A stretch of DNA of 64,000 nucleotides, taken from assembly GCF_051014685.1 (NCBI RefSeq), contig NW_027478594.1, positions 496,001-560,000 of the forward strand. The letters are read 5' to 3'. The notes beneath the pieces are model-generated. The model was given only the letters and a program-made list of their open reading frames with translations. It was not told the DNA's origin and did not search any database. This DNA is from Ptiloglossa arizonensis. Lineage: Eukaryota; Arthropoda; Insecta; Hymenoptera; Colletidae. Position numbers and translations under genes: made by a program. Position 1 is the stretch's first letter, and each line of letters begins with the position of its first letter. This document shows positions 58,801 through 64,000 of this stretch, in pieces.

Positions 58801-61800
58801 TTTCTTCGTTTCTCCGTATCTTTCTTAGATTTTCCGTTTCTTTCTTCGTTTCTCCATTTCTTTCTTCTATTCATCATTCCGTTCTTCGTTTCTCCGTTCC
58901 TTTCTTCGTTTCTCCGTTTCTTTCTTCGATTTTCCGTTTCTTTCTTCGTTTCTCCATTTCTTTCTTCTATTCTTCATTCCGTTCTTCGTTTCTCGGTTTC
59001 TTTCTTCGTTTCTTCGTGTCTTTCTTCGCTTCTCCGTTTCTTTCTTCGTTTCTCCGTTTCTTTCTTCGTTTCTCCGTTTCTTCCTTCGTTTCTCCGTTTC
59101 TCCGTTTCTCCGTTCCTCCGTTTCTCCGGTGCTCCGTTTCTCCGTTTCGCCGTTTCTCCGTTTCTCCGTTTCTCCGTTTCTCCGTTTCTCCGTTCCTCCG
59201 TTTCTCCGGTGCTCCGTTTCTCGGTTTCTCCGTAACTCGGTTTCTCAGTTTCTCCGTTTCTCCGTTTCTCGATTTCTCAGTTTCTCCGTTTCTCCGTTTC
59301 TCCGTTTCGCCGTTTCTCCGTTTCTCCGTTTCTCCGTTTCTCCGTTTCTCCGTTTCTCCGTTTCTCCGTTTCTCCGTTTCTCCGCATCTCCGTTTCTCCG
59401 TTTCTCCGTTTCTCCGTTTCTCCGTTTCTCCGTTTCTCCGTTTCTCCGTTTCTCCGTTTCTCCGTTTCTCCGTTTCTCCGTTTCTCCGTTTCTGCGTTTC
59501 TCCGTTCCTCCGTTTCTCCGGTGCTCCGTTTCTCGGTTTCTCCGTAACTCGGTTTCTCTGTTTCTCAGTTTCTCCGTTTCTCGGTTTCTCAGTTTCTCCG
59601 TTTCTCCGTTTCTCCGTTTCACCGTTTCTTTGTTCGTTTCTCCGTTTCTTTCTTCGTTTCTCCGTTTCTTTCTTCGATTTTCCGTTTCTTTCTTCGCTTC
59701 TCCATTTCTTTCTTCTATTCATCATTCCGTTCTTCGTTTCTCCGTTTCTCCTTTTCTCCGTTTCTCCGTTTCTCCGTTTCTCCGTTTCTCCGTTTCTCCG
59801 TTTCTCCGTTTCTCCGTTACTCCGTTTCTCCGTTCCTCCGTTTCTCCGTTTCTCCGTTTCTCCGTTTCTCCGTTTCTCCGTTTCTCCGTTTCTCCGTTTC
59901 TCCGTTTCTCCGTTTCTCCGTTTCTCCGTTTCTCCGTTTCTCCGTTTCTCCGTTTCTCCGTTTCTCCGTTTCTCCGTTTCTCCGTTTCTCCGCTTCTCCG
60001 TTTCTCCGTTTCTCCGTTTCTCCGTTTCTCCGTTTCTCCGTTTCTCCGTTTCTCCGTTTCTCCGTTTCTCCGTTTCTCCGTTTCTCCGTTTCTCCGTTTC
60101 TCCGTTTCTCCGTTTCTCCGTTTCTCCGTTTCTCCGTTTCTCCGTTTCTCCGTTTCTCCGTTTCTCCGTTTCTCCGTTTCTCCGTTTCTCCGTTTCTCCG
60201 TTTCTCCGTTTCTCCGTTTCTCCGTTTCTCCGTTTCTCGGTTTCTCCGTTCCTCGGTTTCTCTCTTTCTCAGTTTCTCCGTTTCTCGGTTTCTCGGTTTC
60301 TCAGTTTCTCCGTTTCTCCGTTTCTCCGTTTCACCGTTTCTCCGTTTCTCCGTTTCTCCGTTTCTCCGTTTCTCCGTTTCTCCGTTTCTCCGTTTCTCCG
60401 TTTCTCCGTTTCTCCGTTTCTCCGTTTCTCCGTTTCTCCGTTTCTCCGTTTCTCCGTTTCTCCGTTTCTCCGTTTCTCCGTTTCTCCGTTTCTCCGTTTC
60501 TCCGTTTCTCCGTTTCTCCGTTTCTCCGTTTCTCCGTTTCTCCGTTTCTCCGTTTCTCCGTTTCTCCGTTTCTCCGTTTCTCCGTTTCTCCGTTTCTGCG
60601 TTTCTCCGTTCCTCCGTTTCTCCGGTGCTCCGTTTCTCGGTTTCTCCGTAACTCGGTTTCTCTGTTTCTCAGTTTCTCCGTTTCTCGGTTTCTCAGTTTC
60701 TCCGTTTCTCCGTTTCTCCGTTTCACCGTTTCTTTGTTCGTTTCTCCGTTTCTTTCTTCGTTTCTCCGTTTCTTTCTTCGATTTTCCGTTTCTTTCTTCG
60801 CTTCTCCATTTCTTTCTTCTATTCATCATTCCGTTCTTCGTTTCTCCGTTTCTCCTTTTCTCCGTTTCTCCGTTTCTCCGTTTCTCCGTTTCTCCGTTTC
60901 TCCGTTACTCAGTTTCTCCGTTCCTCCGTTTCTCCGTTTCTCCGTTTCTCCGTTTCTCCGTTTCTCCGTTTCTCCGTTTCTCCGTTTCTCCGTTTCTCCG
61001 TTTCTCCGTTTCTCCGTTTCTCCGTTTCTCCGTTTCTCCGTTTCTCCGTTTCTCCGTTTCTCCGTTTCTCCGTTTCTCCGTTTCTCCGTTTCTCCGTTTC
61101 TCCGTTTCTCCGTTTCTCCGTTTCTCCGTTTCTCCGTTTCTCCGTTTCTCCGTTTCTCCGTTTCTCCGTTTCTCCGTTTCTCCGTTTCTCCGTTTCTCCG
61201 TTTCTCCGTTTCTCCGTTTCTCCGTTTCTCCGTTTCTCCGTTTCTCCGTTTCTCGGTTTCTCCGTTCCTCGGTTTCTCTCTTTCTCAGTTTCTCCGTTTC
61301 TCGGTTTCTCAGTTTCTCAGTTTCTCCGTTTCTCCGTTTCTCCGTTTCACCGTTTCTTTGTTCGTTTCTCCGTTTCTTTCTTCGTTTCTCCGTTTCTTTC
61401 TTCGTTTCTCCGTATCTTTCTTAGATTTTCCGTTTCTTTCTGCGTTTCTCCATTTCTTTCTTCTATTCATCATTCCGTTCTTCGTTTCTCCGTTCCTTTC
61501 TTCGTTTCTCCATTTCTTTCTTCTATTCTTCATTCCGTTCTTCGTTTCTCGGTTTCTTTCTTCGTTTCTTCGTGTCTTTCATCGCTTCTCCGTTTCTTTC
61601 TTCGTTTCTCCGTTTCTTTCTTCGTTTCTCCGTTTCTTCCTTCGTTTCTTCGTTTCTCCGTTTCTCCGTTTCTCCGTTTCTCCGTTTCTCCGTTTCTCCG
61701 TTTCTCCGTTTCTCCGTTTCTCCGTTTCTCCGTTTCGCCGTTTCTCCGTTTCTCCGTTTCTCCGTTTCTCCGTTTCTCCGTTTCTGCGTTTCTCCGTTCC

Positions 61801-64000
61801 TCCGTTTCTCGGTTTCTCCGTAACTCGGTTTCTCTGTTTCTCAGTTTCTCCGTTTCTCGGTTTCTCAGTTTCTCCGTTTCTCCGTTTCTCCGTTTCGCCG
61901 TTTCTCCGTTTCTCCGTTTCTCCGTTTCTCCGTTTCTCCGTTTCTCCGTTTCTCCGTTTCTCCGTTTCTCCGTTTCTCCGTTTCTCCGTTTCTCCGTTTC
62001 TCCGTTTCTCCGTTTCTCCGTTTCTCCGTTTCTCCGTTTCTCCGTTTCTCCGGTGCTCCGTCTCTCGGTTTCTCCGTTCCTCGGTTTCTCTCTTTCTCAG
62101 TTTCTCCGTTTCTCGGTTTCTCAGTTTCTCCGTTTCTCCGTTTCTCCGTTTCACCGTTTCTTTGTTCGTTTCTCCGTTTCTTTCTTCGTTTCTCCGTTTC
62201 TTTCTTCGTTTCTCCGTATCTTTCTTAGATTTTCCGTTTCTTTCTTCGTTTCTCCATTTCTTTCTTCTATTCATCATTCCGTTCTTCGTTTCTCCGTTCC
62301 TTTCTTCGTTTCTCCGTTTCTTTCTTCGATTTTCCGTTTCTTTCTTCGTTTCTCCATTTCTTTCTTCTATTCTTCATTCCGTTCTTCGTTTCTCGGTTTC
62401 TTTCTTCGTTTCTTCGTGTCTTTCTTCGCTTCTCCGTTTCTTTCTTCGTTTCTCCGTTTCTTTCTTCGTTTCTCCGTTTCTTCCTTCGTTTCTCCGTTTC
62501 TCCGTTTCTCCGTTCCTCCGTTTCTCCGGTGCTCCGTTTCTCCGTTTCGCCGTTTCTCCGTTTCTCCGTTTCTCCGTTTCTCCGTTTCTCCGTTTCTCCG
62601 TTCCTCCGTTTCTCCGGTGCTCCGTTTCTCGGTTTCTCCGTAACTCGGTTTCTCAGTTTCTCCGTTTCTCCGTTTCTCGATTTCTCAGTTTCTCCGTTTC
62701 TCCGTTTCTCCGTTTCGCCGTTTCTCCGTTTCTCCGTTTCTCCGTTTCTCCGTTTCTCCGTTTCTCCGTTTCTCCGTTTCTCCGTTTCTCCGCTTCTCCG
62801 TTTCTCCGTTTCTCCGTTTCTCCGTTTCTCCGTTTCTCCGTTTCTCCGTTTCTCCGTTTCTCCGTTTCTCCGTTTCTCCGTTTCTCCGTTTCTCCGTTTC
62901 TCCGTTTCTGCGTTTCTCCGTTCCTCCGTTTCTCCGGTGCTCCGTTTCTCGGTTTCTCCGTAACTCGGTTTCTCTGTTTCTCAGTTTCTCCGTTTCTCGG
63001 TTTCTCAGTTTCTCCGTTTCTCCGTTTCTCCGTTTCTCCGTTTCACCGTTTCTTTGTTCGTTTCTCCGTTTCTTTCTTCGTTTCTCCGTTTCTTTCTTCG
63101 ATTTTCCGTTTCTTTCTTCGCTTCTCCATTTCTTTCTTCTATTCATCATTCCGTTCTTCGTTTCTCCGTTTCTCCTTTTCTCCGTTTCTCCGTTTCTCCG
63201 TTTCTCCGTTTCTCCGTTTCTCCGTTTCTCCGTTTCTCCGTTACTCCGTTTCTCCGTTCCTCCGTTTCTCCGTTTCTCCGTTTCTCCGTTTCTCCGTTTC
63301 GCCGTTTCTCCGTTTCTCCGTTTCTCCGTTTCTCCGTTTCTCCGTTTCTGCGTTTCTCCGTTCCTCCGTTTCTCGGTTTCTCCGTAACTCGGTTTCTCTG
63401 TTTCTCAGTTTCTCCGTTTCTCGGTTTCTCAGTTTCTCCGTTTCTCCGTTTCTCCGTTTCGCCGTTTCTCCGTTTCTCCGTTTCTCCGTTTCTCCGTTTC
63501 TCCGTTTCTCCGTTTCTCCGTTTCTCCGTTTCTCCGTTTCTCCGTTTCTCCGTTTCTCCGTTTCTCCGTTTCTCCGTTTCTCCGTTTCTCCGTTTCTCCG
63601 TTTCTCCGTTTCTCCGTTTCTCCGTTTCTCCGTTTCTCCGGTGCTCCGTCTCTCGGTTTCTCCGTTCCTCGGTTTCTCTCTTTCTCAGTTTCTCCGTTTC
63701 TCGGTTTCTCAGTTTCTCCGTTTCTCCGTTTCTCCGTTTCACCGTTTCTTTGTTCGTTTCTCCGTTTCTTTCTTCGTTTCTCCGTTTCTTTCTTCGTTTC
63801 TCCGTATCTTTCTTAGATTTTCCGTTTCTTTCTTCGTTTCTCCATTTCTTTCTTCTATTCATCATTCCGTTCTTCGTTTCTCCGTTCCTTTCTTCGTTTC
63901 TCCGTTTCTTTCTTCGATTTTCCGTTTCTTTCTTCGTTTCTCCATTTCTTTCTTCTATTCTTCATTCCGTTCTTCGTTTCTCGGTTTCTTTCTTCGTTTC

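Larger units (their letters stand above)
22221..64000 (+). repeat. Satellite block D, forward, 8-mer and 20-mer higher-order array
   Basis: At least 41.8 kb of satellite in one orientation, reaching the right edge. Pure TTTCTCCG runs alternate with 150-400-bp stretches built on the 20-mer and its variants. Two marker motifs recur throughout D and are not seen in blocks A-C: TCTATTCTTCATTCCGTTCT (or TCATCATTCC) and CCGGTGCTCCG followed by CGGTTTCTCCGTTCCTCGG. The units are arranged in nested tandem and multi-kilobase duplications described separately. There is no gene: the continuous frames of thousands of codons exist because the unit lacks stop codons. Confidence 0.97.

Noticed and set aside
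22221..64000. Telomeric repeat
   Set aside because: The unit CGGAGAAA is not a known insect telomere motif (such as TTAGG). The array changes orientation, is interrupted by a numt and runs to kilobase-scale duplications.

Overview
This window looks like nuclear heterochromatin of an insect, most probably a hymenopteran (an inference from the style of the mitochondrial proteins and the reshuffled tRNA cluster). It holds no convincing nuclear protein gene. About 52 kb of the 64 kb is one simple satellite family. Its basal unit is the 8-mer TTTCTCCG, and a 20-bp composite, TTTCTCCGTTTCTTTCTTCG, reads as two 8-mers with a TTTC spacer. The unit has no stop codon in any frame, so the very long open frames over the arrays are artefacts.

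Layout: 1-6915 forward satellite, mostly 20-mers. 6916-9182 AT-rich island: a forward ND2 fragment, two tandem copies of a ~540-bp repeat, ~390 bp of unassigned sequence, then an inverted ND2 fragment. 9183-13065 the satellite in reverse orientation. 13066-13701 forward satellite again. 13702-22220 an ~8.5-kb nuclear copy of mitochondrial DNA (numt). 22221-64000 forward satellite organised as 8-mer runs, higher-order units and multi-kilobase duplications.

The numt reads only in the invertebrate mitochondrial code (TGA = Trp, ATA = Met, AGA = Ser). Its order is ND2 - COX1 - trnL2 - COX2 - trnK - trnD - ATP8 - ATP6 - COX3 - trnG-like - ND3 - trnN - trnR - trn(TCC) - possible trnE(-) - trnA - trnS1(-) - ND5(-) - trnH(-) - ND4(-, 3' end only). 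COX2, COX3 and ND3 are still open. ND2, COX1, ATP8, ATP6, ND5 and ND4 carry deletions, frameshifts or stops. trnK is split by a 503-bp repeat flanked by a perfect 16-bp target-site duplication. The same repeat family lies outside the numt at 7166-8065, which argues that the mitochondrial DNA is in the nucleus.

The most unusual structure is the satellite/ND2 breakpoint. It occurs three times (6915/6916, 13701/13702 and, inverted, 9182/9183) with the same junction bases, so satellite and numt have been copied together as one composite unit. Genes here do not cooperate; the window records satellite expansion, mitochondrial capture, transposition, inversion and tandem duplication.
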